A DNA stretch of 64,000 bases from Symbiodinium sp. CCMP2592 (Eukaryota; Sar; Dinophyceae; Suessiales; Symbiodiniaceae): contig CAJNDT010002779.1 in NCBI GenBank assembly GCA_905221615.1, forward strand, positions 987,501-1,051,500, in the 5' to 3' direction. Positions 10,499-22,499 of this stretch are shown piece after piece. Under the pieces are notes generated by a model. It saw only the letters and a program-made list of their open reading frames with translations, was not told where the DNA came from and searched no databases. The number at the start of each line of letters is the position of its first letter. The stretch's first letter is position 1. Both the position numbers and the translations under genes were made by a program.

Positions 10499-10530
10499 CA
10501 TACGTCATCTATATATGTACATATATACAT
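10415..10530. repeat. AT-rich cruciform: 20-bp perfect inverted repeat
   Basis: Left arm ATATAGATGACGTATGTATA at 10,447-10,466 is perfectly reverse-complementary to 10,495-10,514, separated by 28 bp of pure TA. The arms contain TGACGTA, so the pairing is not merely a by-product of the TA repeat. It lies in an intron of gene B. Confidence 0.85.
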
Positions 10531-10559
10531 ACAAGTATACGAAAATTAATATATTCTAA

Positions 10560-10935
10560 TTAGAGTAGAACAAGTCTCCATCGGATTGTCAGAGGTCTTA
10601 GCCTTCTTGTGGTACGGGCTCTTGATCGTAGGGGAAGCCAACAGAGCAGGAGAGGGATCACCAGCAGCTTTGGCAAACTCACCGGACAAGTCCTTCTTGG
10701 GGTTGCTAGCTAAAGGCGATGCACTCTTCTTCGGAGGAGGTGTGGACGTCCTCTTAGCCTGCACAGGTGCCTGGATCTCCTTCGCTCTAGCGCCTCGGCT
10801 GCCTGCTTTGGCACCTGCCCTGGGTTTGTTCTTCGGAGAGCTGGAGTCAGGAGCAGGGGCGGCATTCGTAGCAGTGGCACCCACAGCACTTTTCGAAGAA
10901 GTCGAAGGGATCGACCCAGCATCACCTAGCATATC
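10560..10935 (-). CDS. Gene B exon, Ala/Pro/Lys-rich disordered segment
   Basis: The minus-strand frame reads GSIPSTSSKSAVGATATN, PKNKPRAGAKAGSRGARAK, PPPKKSASPLASNPKKDL and IKSPYHKKAKTSDN. It is basic, disordered and possibly nuclear-targeting (KKAK, RGARAK). Codons are varied, so this is not a simple DNA repeat. It belongs with the other disordered exons near the N terminus of gene B. Confidence 0.55.
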
Positions 10936-11019
10936 ATCGCACAACAGCACTTCGCACACTTACCAGCCGGCAGTTGGAAGACATGAATTCTCGATCCGTC
11001 TGCAACCTAGCGGCTCCCA

Positions 11020-11098
11020 ATAGACTTTCTGCTGTTGACACGACGAAGTGCCTGGCTCATCTCGGCTTCCATATCAAAGCCATCCTCGGCAGTTGTGT
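11020..11098 (-). CDS. Small gene B exon
   Basis: A short open stretch reads TTAEDGFDMEAEMSQALRR, then VNSRK. It is acidic to amphipathic and lies between the putative start exon and the disordered exon, same strand. Confidence 0.4.
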
Positions 11099-11169
11099 GT
11101 TGGTGGCTTAGGGTACACAGCTGGGTTGTCTAGTACAATATGCTAACTAGCATAGGGGTCCAGTCTTGG

Positions 11170-11256
11170 CTAAACCAGTCCAGGGGCTGATTTTCCAGGT
11201 TTGCCTTTCTTGGTCTTCGTGGAATAAGGTGCTGATCGCTCTGCACCACGGGACAT
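11170..11256 (-). CDS. Putative start exon of gene B
   Basis: The minus strand has ATG at 11,254-11,256 followed by SRGAERSAPYSTKTKKGKP and GKSAPGL, a basic, disordered N terminus. The start is chosen because the upstream 2.8 kb contains no further exon candidates and the downstream exons all agree in strand. No splice-leader acceptor or promoter could be confirmed. Confidence 0.35.
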   Translation of the reverse strand: MSRGAERSAPYSTKTKKGKPGKSAPGLV

Positions 11257-11399
11257 TGCGTAGACACGGCACCCTTCACACACACAGCCTAGAGAACCCA
11301 ATGACACCAAAATGTGAAAACTGGTGGCCCCGGCAGCCCAGGCACTGGAATTGGCAACGTAGGGGTTTACGTAAAGGCTAGCCATACAGGATTTTTTTT

Positions 11400-14140
<2,741 letters not shown>

Positions 14141-14149
14141 GACATGATC

Positions 14150-14388
14150 AGACACTAAAGACATGATCCTTCCCCCCTGCAATCTTCGCATCGGGATGCT
14201 TATAGGGGATGCAATGCAAATTGCAAAACTCCTCAAAAACTTCTTGACTTCCAGACAGTGCAAAAGGGAGGTCACCATTGGGATGGAAGTCCCCTTCAGA
14301 GATGGCCTCCTCCAAGAAGGTCTTTATGACATCGAGGCCCGCGTGGCTCCAATCTCCACCAGGATCCTGAAGCTCATGATCACAGGGA
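14150..14388 (-). CDS. Gene A exon: GGDWSHAG ... segment
   Basis: The minus-strand frame reads DPGGDWSHAGLDVIKTFLE, EAISEGDFHPNGDLPFA, LSGSQEVFEEFCNLH and CIPYKHPDAKIAGGKDHV. Composition is balanced and protein-like with no DNA repeat. The G-D-W-S start and P-x-K-H-P-D end echo the GEDW...PHPDG exon of gene B at 6.35-6.65 kb, which suggests a related module. It ends at a TAA after HVFSV unless spliced. Confidence 0.55.
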
Positions 14389-14734
14389 GGCGTACCTAAA
14401 CTGTAATTAACATGTGTCACGTGTGTTTGCTAGCTTGCCACGTGGCCTGGTACCCGAATTGCAAGAGAGCAGAGAGGTCAGGCATATCCGGATCAGTAGC
14501 CTTAACTTGCAGTTGCTACTTTGGGAAGGAGCAGTGTGATTAGAACCTTGTTCAGGGCCCCACCAGCCACTCGTTGTGAAGGGCACATACCCTCTTCCCG
14601 AAGTCGGCAGGATAGGCACTGGAGGCTGTCAGGTCTTTGCCACCTGTCCTTACACCAGCATACTTGCAAGACTGCAACGACATTGTGATCGCAAGCAACC
14701 CCTCTGGTGAATCCTGAGGACACTACACCTTCCG

Positions 14735-14858
14735 TTGGCCCTCAATGAAATTGACCTTCACCATCTCAATATCCCGCTTCCGTTTTTTCAAGGCCGCTTT
14801 GACCTGCGGGGTGAGCTTCTCGTACAGCTTCCAAAGCCAGGGCCTTGGAAAGGAGTCG
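14735..14858 (-). CDS. Gene A exon, basic helical segment
   Basis: The minus strand reads PWLWKLYEKLTPQVKAAL, then KKRKRDIEMVKVNFIEGQ. This short exon is too small for a long open frame but looks coding (amphipathic, basic helix with a KKRKR patch that could be a nuclear signal). An AG upstream and a strand shared with its neighbours support it. Confidence 0.5.
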
Positions 14859-15734
14859 TAACTTTGGCACATTCTATAGAACTATGTAGTGAGTCCATGT
14901 TTACAGAGGGTAGGTAGTAGATCAGCACCTAGTATGATCAGGTGCTGCACATGTGTTGTGAGGATAGTTCATGAGGAGTTAGAGGTGTTGATTCGTAATC
15001 CACTTTTTGTGCAAATGATCTATATGTTGTGAGAATAAGTGTGTACATATGTATATATAAACACATACAGACATACATACATGCATACATCATTATACTT
15101 AGCAGCATACACATAACACAAGCACAGTATGCGGCCGATTGCAGTAGCACCTGAAAGAGATGATCAGGTATTGGGATTGGTGTGTCTCGCACATGTTTAT
15201 GTGCACATATGCAAGTATGAGTCTTACACGAATTCTATGTGTGTATGGATGTAGCAACACTTGAGTGTGGATAATATGTCTATATATAAATATATGTATG
15301 TGTGTATATACATCATAACACACACATATGTGATGAAGACTTCGACATCATAGAACATAGTAACTATATGTACACGTGTGCATGTCATGCATTATAATAT
15401 ATAATGTTATAATGTAATTTAATACTTACAAACAGTTCCTTCGATGTACACAGCATATATGCTGAAGTACCCAGCTGCATATGTTTCCCAGCTTGTGCTG
15501 GCTCTGTACATATTAATATAGTTTAGGGTTTATTAGATAGCACAGGGCTGTTATAGGGATTACAATCATATGTAAGGTTCTTAGGGTATACAGAAATCCT
15601 AATGGTCCCTGATGCAATGTCGGATTAGCCTAGAATTCACTGCCTACAGGGAGACATCTCACTCATTTGGGGGAGGACTGGTAGATATTTTTACAGGATT
15701 CGAATTTAGTCAACCCATATTACAATCTAGATGT

Positions 15735-15840
15735 GAGCCGGGGTGCACATTCCCCAGTCCCAACTCGGGCTTCTCCGAGGTGTGCCCATAGGAGCCCATC
15801 CACCTCGGCATGACATAAGTAGTGATTCGAAGACCAGGAG
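15735..15840 (-). CDS. Gene A exon: WMGSYG segment following the GLPC domain
   Basis: The minus-strand frame reads TYVMPRWMGSYGHTSEKPE, then LGLGN. In the dinoflagellate family that carries the GLPC/ENP domain, the next element is W-M-G-x-Y/F-G-x-x-(T/S)-x-K-P. The match and the position directly downstream of the 15,895-16,240 exon make this a confident family assignment. Confidence 0.65.
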
Positions 15841-15894
15841 AATCCGACACTGAGAACACAAATCAGTAGCAATAATACAAATGAGGCCACCACC

Positions 15895-16240
15895 AGAACA
15901 CTTGCGCATGTGTAAAGAGAGGCAGCCCCATAAACCGCTTCAAATACGGAAACCATGGAACTTTGGATTGCGAAGGATTCTCGAGGGCCCAACAAGCAGA
16001 CCTGATCAGTGCGACCAAAAACAGAAGACACGTTCGACTCGCCAGAAGGTTTCCGACCACAACGCACGGAACATTGGCACCGAAAGGGGATGTAGCGGAT
16101 CGACAGTGCACGGACTGGCTCATGAAGCCGAATGTATTGCACGGCAATCCAGCGAATAGTAATCCGCCGGGTTGTAGCCGTAATACCAACGCCAAAGCCC
16201 GCAAAAAGCCTTGCGTATTTCCCAAATCTTCGAGAACCTC
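15895..16240 (-). CDS. Gene A exon: GLPCNTF/ENPSQS domain, methyltransferase-like fold suspected
   Basis: The frame reads QGFLRALALVLRLQPGGLL, FAGLPCNTFGFMSQSVHC, then GNLLASRTCLLFLVALIRS and CWALENPSQSKVPWFPYLK. This is the hallmark of a multicopy dinoflagellate protein: helix, PGGLL, (G)xPCxxF/W, RS-x-x-x-PFG, N-x-L-x-x-R-x-x-x-L-x-x-L, W-x-x-E-N/Q-P-S-x-S. With FCGVASIV in the preceding exon, the order F-x-G / PC / EN parallels motifs I, IV and VI of C5-cytosine methyltransferases (AdoMet-binding loop, catalytic Cys, ENV). The homology is inference. The Cys of GLPC is present, and the tail is Gln-Pro/Ser-like rather than ENV. Activity cannot be claimed. Confidence 0.7.
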
Positions 16241-16329
16241 GTCCCTTCCGCGATCGTAGCCTTGCCTTGGGTGTCGTGTAGGAAAGAATGCTGCACTAGC
16301 TGATTTCGGATTTCATCCTATGCAGCCAC

Positions 16330-16412
16330 AGTGCGCCCTGCAGCCCGACTTTTTGAAAGCCTTGACAATGCTGGCAACCCCACAAAACATCTCCACAGCT
16401 TCCAGGTCCTTA
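16330..16412 (-). CDS. Gene A exon: FCGVASIV motif preceding GLPC domain
   Basis: The minus strand reads DLEAVEMFCGVASIVKAF, then KKSGCRA. This is the typical first element of the family (D-x-x-E-x-F-x-G-x-x-S-I-x-x-x-F-x-x-x-G), equivalent to a nucleotide- or AdoMet-binding glycine loop. It is flanked by AG|GACCTGG and a GC-type donor after CRA, consistent with relaxed dinoflagellate donors. It is short but highly diagnostic because it is immediately followed by the GLPC exon. Confidence 0.65.
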
Positions 16413-16689
16413 GTCTGTACTCGGCCCAGAACCATAAATAACATCATGATCAAACTCTCATTTGCAAGATGAAGCCAAACCCGTACACAAATCTAGCCTG
16501 GAGTCCCTGCTTCGCTTGATGCCAGCTCTGTCCAGATACTCTGTCATGTAGTCGACAAGATGAATCCTTGCATGCATATGTAGCCATGTACATGTACATG
16601 CTCTACACAGCTCTCTGATGCAGCATGTGTACATGTGGTCTACAACTGCGTACATGGCACACAATGGGCGGCACACCAAGGCATAGCAG

Positions 16690-16790
16690 CGCTGCAGCTT
16701 GCAGTTTGGATACCTTCAGGCTCCTTCGAGCTCTCAACTCAGAGAGCTTCATGGCGACCACTGAGTGAGTTCCGGTGCCTCTAAAACATA
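16690..16790 (-). CDS. Possible gene A exon
   Basis: The minus-strand frame reads GTGTHSVVAMKLSELRARR, then SLKVSKLQAAALLCLG. It is a basic amphipathic helix on the right strand and in the right order. No family identified. Confidence 0.35.
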
Positions 16791-17104
16791 TGCATGACAT
16801 AGCTACCCGCACTACATGCATGGAGCTACGTACTAGATGGATCTGCAGCAGGATCATATTCTAGTTGTGGCGACATGATCGTTTGCTTCTGTCCGCCATG
16901 CACAGGAGTCGACCCAGCCACTGTTCATGAGCCGATGACTAATGCAGCACACTGAACAACATGTCCAGCAAGCTCTGTGCAACATGACAACCAGCCCACT
17001 GCAAAGCATGAAGTCATGTGTCACAGCATGGCTTCTGAAGCTACAACTGCAATGTAGGTTTCAACATGCCGCACATGCACATGAAGCTAGCACTGCATGC
17101 AGAG

Positions 17105-17205
17105 GTTGGGAGCACCTCGGTGTGGGCGCTCTCCATTGGCCCTCGTTCCAGGTGAAGGCTTCTCAGCTGCTGCCACACCTTCGGGGGAAGAGGGGAGTTG
17201 CACTC
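17105..17205 (-). CDS. Possible gene A exon
   Basis: The minus strand reads SPLPPKVWQQLRSLHLERG, then PMESAHTEVLP. It is protein-like and shares strand with its neighbours, with a CAG/AG acceptor nearby. Not recognised. Confidence 0.4.
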
Positions 17206-17389
17206 TGCTCTAACATGCACACAACGATTTCATCTCCACAAGCAGCCCATGCGAATCAGTGCACTTCAACTGTACATGAGCTCTGGTGTTGACTCCTTTT
17301 TTATGCTTTCCCGGATCACCCTCGAACCGCAGCTCTACGGCTGGGCAAGGTCTTGCGGCTGCACCCTGCAAGCATTTATATGATCCCAG

Positions 17390-18430
17390 GCTTAAATAAA
17401 TGTACACAGCCCTGATTAGAACATTTCCGATTAGTCTTACATGCAGACTGTGTCATCAGTGTATGCGAATTATTGCTCTAGGTAGCTCGGTGCCTGTCAA
17501 GGTTCGGGGCCACATCCTACAGATGCATGAAGCACTGAAAGCATCCACACCAGTTGCTACACAGCTGTCCTTGATGAACCCGCATAGGTAGCATTACATA
17601 TCTTTATGTGGAGATGATGATGTACACAGACCGCGATTGTTCGGGGTTTAGGGCTTATTAGGGTTTAGGGTTTATAATAAGGGTTACAGGCTACAGGAGG
17701 AACCCACACAGATGCAGACTTGTAGCATGCGTGTGCACTAAACCGGTGCAGATGCTTTAATGGCTATGTCAAATCGGTTTTGAAGCTCAGAGCTCATGAT
17801 CATCCACAGGCTGGCAGCATTTGCAACCGTGGCCAGCTGACTGCCGCACAGGTGCCTATTATATAGCCCATGGCATCGGAGCTACAAGTATAGGTGTTTG
17901 CCACATTGCAGGATAATAATTAATCACTAACTTATTCTATGTTGGTGCATAGCTAGCTATATAGATTTAAGCAATATCTAGCAATAGGTACTACTATCCT
18001 ATTCTAAGGTATTGAAACTCCCGGAGGTTGGACAACAGTTTTCTTAGATTAAATCAGTGCAGTAGAACCAGCAACCTCGGCAGTGGGTCTTTCACATGAG
18101 CCCTGGCCCGTGGCATCTAAATGCAAATGAATTGCCTGGCAAACCCCAGGCTTCAAGGGGGTGGGCCGGCACAAATCCGCGGCTTTCAGCACTTCGTCCC
18201 TGCTGCCATCATGGCTTTGCCTTGGGTTTTACTTACATGGGATTGAGAACACAAGTAATGCACTGATGCTGTACTCATGGTATTCCGAATCCGGTTGCAA
18301 TCTTGATCCATGCAGCCATCGACTGCGCATGCCGCCACCTAGATTGCAGGATCTTGTAATACCACATTACATACATGTGAACATGCACACACTCCCAACT
18401 CACAATCACCACCGAGACACGCAGCCTGAA
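17390..18430. other. Intron-like stretch with a telomere-like remnant
   Basis: No exon recognised. It contains GGGTTTAGGGCTTATTAGGG-type sequence at about 17,643-17,690, one of the few telomere-like words in the left part of the window. Confidence 0.5.
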
Positions 18431-18439
18431 CACCACCAT

Positions 18440-18622
18440 CAAAGTGATGCCATGGCACCGTTGCCCCACCTTTTCCATCCATTGTGATGAAGCCTGGCAC
18501 CTCCTGCAAAACCTGGTTGACATAGAATGACTCTGCACGCAAGATGACTTGGATGCCACTTGTAGAGGAAGAGCCCTTCTTCTCCTTCTTCCCGCTCATG
18601 TACACAGTAAAGCTCCTGAGAT
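18440..18622 (-). CDS. Gene A exon, beta-rich segment with GGATVPWHHFDGG
   Basis: The minus-strand frame reads RSFTVYMSGKKEKKGSSST, SGIQVILRAESFYVNQVLQ, and MDGKGGATVPWHHFDGGV followed by QAACL. Alternating hydrophobics suggest beta strands. K-x-G-G-x-x-(V/I)-x-W-x-x-x-G-G-x-x-x-A-W/C occurs in dinoflagellate multicopy proteins as I remember them. It is coding by composition; function unknown. Confidence 0.55.
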
Positions 18623-18683
18623 ACCCCGTAATGAGAGAGGATAACAAACATGTACATTGTTGTTTGCCTGACTGAATACCCCT

Positions 18684-19105
18684 CTAATGCAAGCGGAGGT
18701 TCTGCTTCTTCATCTCTTCGGGAAGCTGGAGGCCCGGGAGATCTTCTTTCTTCAGGGTCTCGAAAATGATCTGAGCCTTCTCGAGCCTCTTGCTGATGGC
18801 CTGGGCCTTCTTTGGGGAGACTCTTGCCTTGGAATTCTTGGGGGATGCCTTCGCCTTAGCCTTTGGGGCTGCATCCTTATCAGCCTCACCACCCTTCTTC
18901 ATCAGCTTGTTCAATCGTGTGTTGCGCTTTTGCACTGGGGGCTTAGGCTCATGAGCCTCCACACCATCATCATCATCATCACGATCCTCCTTGGCTGGTG
19001 CATCCTGCTCGCCATTCGTGATCTTGAAACCACGCCGACCACCAGTCCGCTTCCTTTTCTGGATGCGGCCCTCTTCGGCAGCTGCAGCAGCCTTGTTTAA
19101 GATGC
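18684..19105 (-). CDS. Gene A exon, highly basic disordered segment
   Basis: The frame reads AAAAAEEGRIQKRKRTGGR, an acidic DRDDDDDGVEAHEP patch, KRNTRLNKLMKKGGEADK, KAKAKASPKNSKARVSPKK and a C-terminal helix ISKRLEKAQIIFETLKKE. Clusters of KRKR, KKAQ and SPKK resemble histone H1/HLP-like tails and nuclear signals, a similarity of composition only. It ends at a TAG in frame after NLRLH, or splices before it. Confidence 0.6.
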
Positions 19106-19139
19106 ATATAGCGGTGCAAATAAAATGCAGACCTTCGTA

Positions 19140-19500
19140 GGTACAATTCGCAAGCATGGGTCCTCTCGGATACGAGTACGAACAACATCTTGTGCAGCCG
19201 TGATGTGGTCATAGCGCTTGTGGGTACCACTTGCATCCATGAAATCCGGGGGGGGAGCTTCTCTGCACCGTATCAATGGTTCCCGATCCTGATATCGACT
19301 AAGCTCCAAATGCCCGAAACTGACACACAATCCAGTGCAATTCAGGCTAGACTCTCTGGCTGCAAACGACGTGTCATCATGACCAGGCTGCGGGTCCGCT
19401 TGGCTGCCCGGGACTTTGGCAGGCTCCGGATCCTCATGAAGATCTTTCAGCACTGCCTTGGGTGAAGCATTAGGGCCGATGTCTGTTTTTATATGACAAA
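19140..19500 (-). CDS. Gene A exon(s), partly disordered
   Basis: The minus strand reads ASPKAVLKDLHEDPEPAKV, PGSQADPQPGHDDTSFAAR and then PPPDFMDASGTHKRYDHIT, AAQDVVRTRIREDP. The two good halves may be separate exons with a poorer middle. Pro/Asp-rich, then helical. No domain recognised. Confidence 0.45.
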
Positions 19501-19837
19501 ATCCCGGGCCAGTGCATCTGTTGTTAATTCGGTATATCTGTTGTGTATGTACTAATGTAGGGGTTCTTGTATAGCTATTCGAACTAGCAGTTGTATACAG
19601 CAGACACATGCATTGTACAACACATAATTCTATTATACCGCTACATACGTTCCCCGAAGCTGTGTATGCTAAAGTAGTCATGAACTATAGGACCACTTTC
19701 CGATTGCACCCGATTGGGGCCTACCCCCCAGCCACTTCCTTATACCAGTAGCTTCCGGATGACAAATGCCATAACAACCTTTGCCAGCTCTGGAATCATT
19801 GCTCCATGTATTGACCCACTATCTCCTGCAACTCTCG

Positions 19838-19839
<2 letters not shown>

Positions 19840-19885
<46 letters not shown>
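19840..19885. repeat. (CT)n tract
   Basis: About 45 bp of CT dinucleotides in the intron between exon candidates. Confidence 0.9.
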
Positions 19886-19886
<1 letters not shown>

Positions 19887-19904
19887 CCCTCCACCCCTGC
19901 CATA

Positions 19905-20098
19905 GATTTATTTCGCAACTTAGCACTCTGAAGGCGAGATACCTCCTCCTGGGGTGAGTAGCCCAGAAGTCGGGCCCCTCGGTGCCTAACCCCCTTCGGG
20001 GAAAGCATCTCCGCAAGCTTGTCGGCTTCCTGCAGGGACTCATCGGGCTCCTCATGATCATCCTGGTCGTCGGCCGGAGCTGCAGCATCCTGGGATTG
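19905..20098 (-). CDS. Gene A exon, acidic helical segment
   Basis: The minus strand reads QSQDAAAPADDQDDHEEPD, ESLQEADKLAEMLSPKGVR, HRGARLLGYSPQEEVS and RLQSAKLR. It is about 64 codons without a stop. It is acidic then helical, a clear coding signature sharing strand with its neighbours. Confidence 0.55.
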
Positions 20099-20224
20099 GA
20101 GTGCTAAAAAAGTCCGAGACTGCTGGAATCGAAGCCAGGCATAGGATCGGGCTTTGTGTTGAGTATTGTCGCTGCAATTGCACCAGAAATATGTGTAACC
20201 GGTACTTGTAAAGATCTAGATGTA

Positions 20225-20462
20225 CATAGCACGATAGGCTCCACTGACTCTCATCAATCCGCTTAAATGTGAATTGTTCGTATGAAGGCAAGCTTCCGAA
20301 GGACTGCTCATGTCCGAAACCTTGAGCCTCCACATGCGCTTCAGCACGTCCACCCGTGGGAGCCTGCCAGGCAACATGAATCGAAACACTTGGGTGATCG
20401 CATCCAAAGGATACATAATAAATACTTCGACATTGGACAGGTCTACATTGTACATCCTAGAT
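20225..20462 (-). CDS. Possible gene A exon(s)
   Basis: Two overlapping minus-strand frames look protein-like: one with YPLDAITQVFRFMLPGRL and PRVDVLKRMWRLK, the other with GHEQSFGSLPSYEQFTFK and RIDESQWSL. At most one applies at each base, so this is probably two adjacent exons whose junction I cannot place. Confidence 0.4.
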
Positions 20463-20979
20463 GATTCGAGTGAGTTATGTTGGTTCAAGTGTACTTACCA
20501 TTATCTTGCTAAACTCTGTCAAACTTGATAGACCTACAATTGCAATGGGTGAGAGGTTGTGTGAACCCTCCGGAAAGAAATCCAGGCTCAATAACCCAAT
20601 CTATGTATTACCTGTGCAAGACCCTGGCCCCAGACACCACTACATCAGGTAAGTATCTTCAGTACCCACATAACATGATCAGGTCTAGCTTCAACCCAAC
20701 TATTAACTTGATCCATGTGCAGCAGATTATACATTGCTATATGAATGTGTATATACATATACATATATACAGGAAGTAAAATATCTATCTATTGTTAGGC
20801 ACACACAGCTGCAATACATCCGTGCACATGGTTTTATTAGTATTGCCACAATTAAAAGATTGGAAGTACAATATTCCGTTTTCATGATATGATATATTCT
20901 TTTTCCTACTGCACATGCATACATGGAGCCGAACGAAGAAGCTGCCCACAACAGTGTGAGACATGCTGCATCGATACAT

Positions 20980-21140
20980 GTATCGGGATCTTAATTAAAG
21001 GCCGGCCACATGTCATTATAGACTGTGTATCTGTGTATACATATATATGTATGCAATATATATGTACATTTATGTATGTCTATATATATATATATATATA
21101 GTATACAAGTATATGTAGATATATTATATATACTATGTAC
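20980..21140. repeat. (TA)n/(TATG)n tract
   Basis: TATATA and TATG runs between about 21,040 and 21,135 in an intron. No coding signal. Confidence 0.8.
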
Positions 21141-21224
21141 ATACATAAGTGTCGTCTATCTAGATCTCCACATGCACCTCAAACACCCATGTTAATGACA
21201 TGCGCTGATAATCATGATGCTACA

Positions 21225-21352
21225 ACCCCCCAGCCCCGGGATCCTGGCACTGTCCGACTTCTTCAAGATCTTTGTCAGGTGGGTCAGCATGCTCCGGAAG
21301 CGGGCGCCCTCCACTCGTCCCCATTCCTCGGCATAGGATCGGACATTATACA
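21225..21352 (-). CDS. Gene A exon
   Basis: The minus strand reads VYNVRSYAEEWGRVEGARF, RSMLTHLTKILKKSDSAR and IPGLGG. Amphipathic helices, balanced codons. Not recognised beyond its place in the exon series. Confidence 0.45.
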
Positions 21353-21399
21353 CTGACCTAAATAGGCAATATACAAGATACTCTTCCCGAAACCCTGTC

Positions 21400-21615
21400 A
21401 TGCAACTGCAAAGGATGCCAACGAGTCTCGCGAATCTTGCCTTTACCTCCACGCATGTGGTAAACGCATTCCCCATGAACGTTCAGGGAAATGCTAAGGC
21501 ATAGGAAAGCGGTTTCAAAAACTCCAAGAGCTGGAATTGCCGGCGCCATTTCCAGAATATATTCCTTGACCAAGGTGTAGTTCGCCTCCAAATCTTGGTT
21601 GTACACCTGGGATGC
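21400..21615 (-). CDS. Gene A exon
   Basis: The minus strand reads QDLEANYTLVKEYILEMAP, AIPALGVFETAFLCLSISL and NVHGECVYHMRGGKGKIRE. It is a helical to beta segment of about 70 codons. Coding by composition, unknown family. Confidence 0.5.
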
Positions 21616-21799
21616 GGACTTGTATGTACATGTTTATGGAATAAAACCATGATTAGTATGTACATATATGTGTATACTCATACAAACACTCACTTGCTTT
21701 CCCTCTCCCTCTCAAGCCACATGTACATATATATATATATATACATATGTGGATACATACACATGTATCCAGATGTAAATACAAAGTTGTCTACACGAT

Positions 21800-21930
21800 T
21801 GCTTGCGCCATGACCCAACTGCAGACTGAGCTCCGAAATTATTTGCAAAGAAGCGGCTGAAGCCTTCTCCCGGGGGGCCCATTCCACAAAGGCCCGCTCC
21901 TTGCACCACTGACCCCATGATGTGATGAAT
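21800..21930 (-). CDS. Gene A exon with FVEWAP motif
   Basis: The minus strand reads WCKERAFVEWAPREKASAA, then SLQIISELSLQLGHGASN. A second similar start, DFVECAPPGAMAEQKAQW, lies upstream at 22,160-22,245, hinting at an exon duplication. Confidence 0.4.
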
Positions 21931-21969
21931 AAACCCTGCTGTGCATGAGCTTAATCCTGAACTATGTGC

Positions 21970-22112
21970 TATAAAGTGACCAAGGGGGTGGGCACACTCA
22001 TAATCTCGGACAGCTGAGATTTCAGGATCGGGAACAGTGCATCGTGGATGAGGTCGGCTTCGGCCTTGCATGCATACAACTGCTCAGGATCGATTCGATC
22101 ATCATGAGTTCG
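21970..22112 (-). CDS. Gene A exon
   Basis: The minus strand reads RIDPEQLYACKAEADLIHD, then ALFPILKSQLSEIMSVPT. This is an amphipathic helix typical of soluble proteins. Not recognised. Confidence 0.45.
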
Positions 22113-22159
22113 TGCAAGTCTACACCCTCCCCATCTGATCAGTGCCATACAAGGCACTG

Positions 22160-22245
22160 ACACATGAATCGTCATGGGGACCGTCAGTGTCCTCCACTGG
22201 GCCTTTTGCTCAGCCATTGCCCCGGGTGGAGCACACTCCACAAAA
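22160..22245 (-). CDS. Most upstream gene A exon candidate
   Basis: The minus strand reads DFVECAPPGAMAEQKAQW, then RTLTVPMTIH. Beyond it to the right I see no further minus-strand exon, so gene A probably starts near here or slightly upstream. No start codon can be chosen with confidence. Confidence 0.35.
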
Positions 22246-22499
22246 TCTCACACAGTTGAGCAATCAAAATCTGCACAGGGACATGTGCGGTCAGTGGCCA
22301 TGCTGCACAAGATTGCACACAACTCACACAGCGCAGAGTGCATGCATGCAGGGGGGTGGGCAGACCTTGTGGCCTCTTCTGCCCCAGATATGCCGCTTGG
22401 CGCAGGATACCCATGGGAGCATACGTACTACACAGAACCACTTTAAGCTTTGCTGGACGATAGCCCAAGTCACAGTGCCCACAGCACACAAGCTATACA

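Noticed and set aside
15963-16259. Plus-strand open frame over the GLPC exon
   Set aside because: The minus-strand frame has clear family motifs. The plus frame is its shadow.
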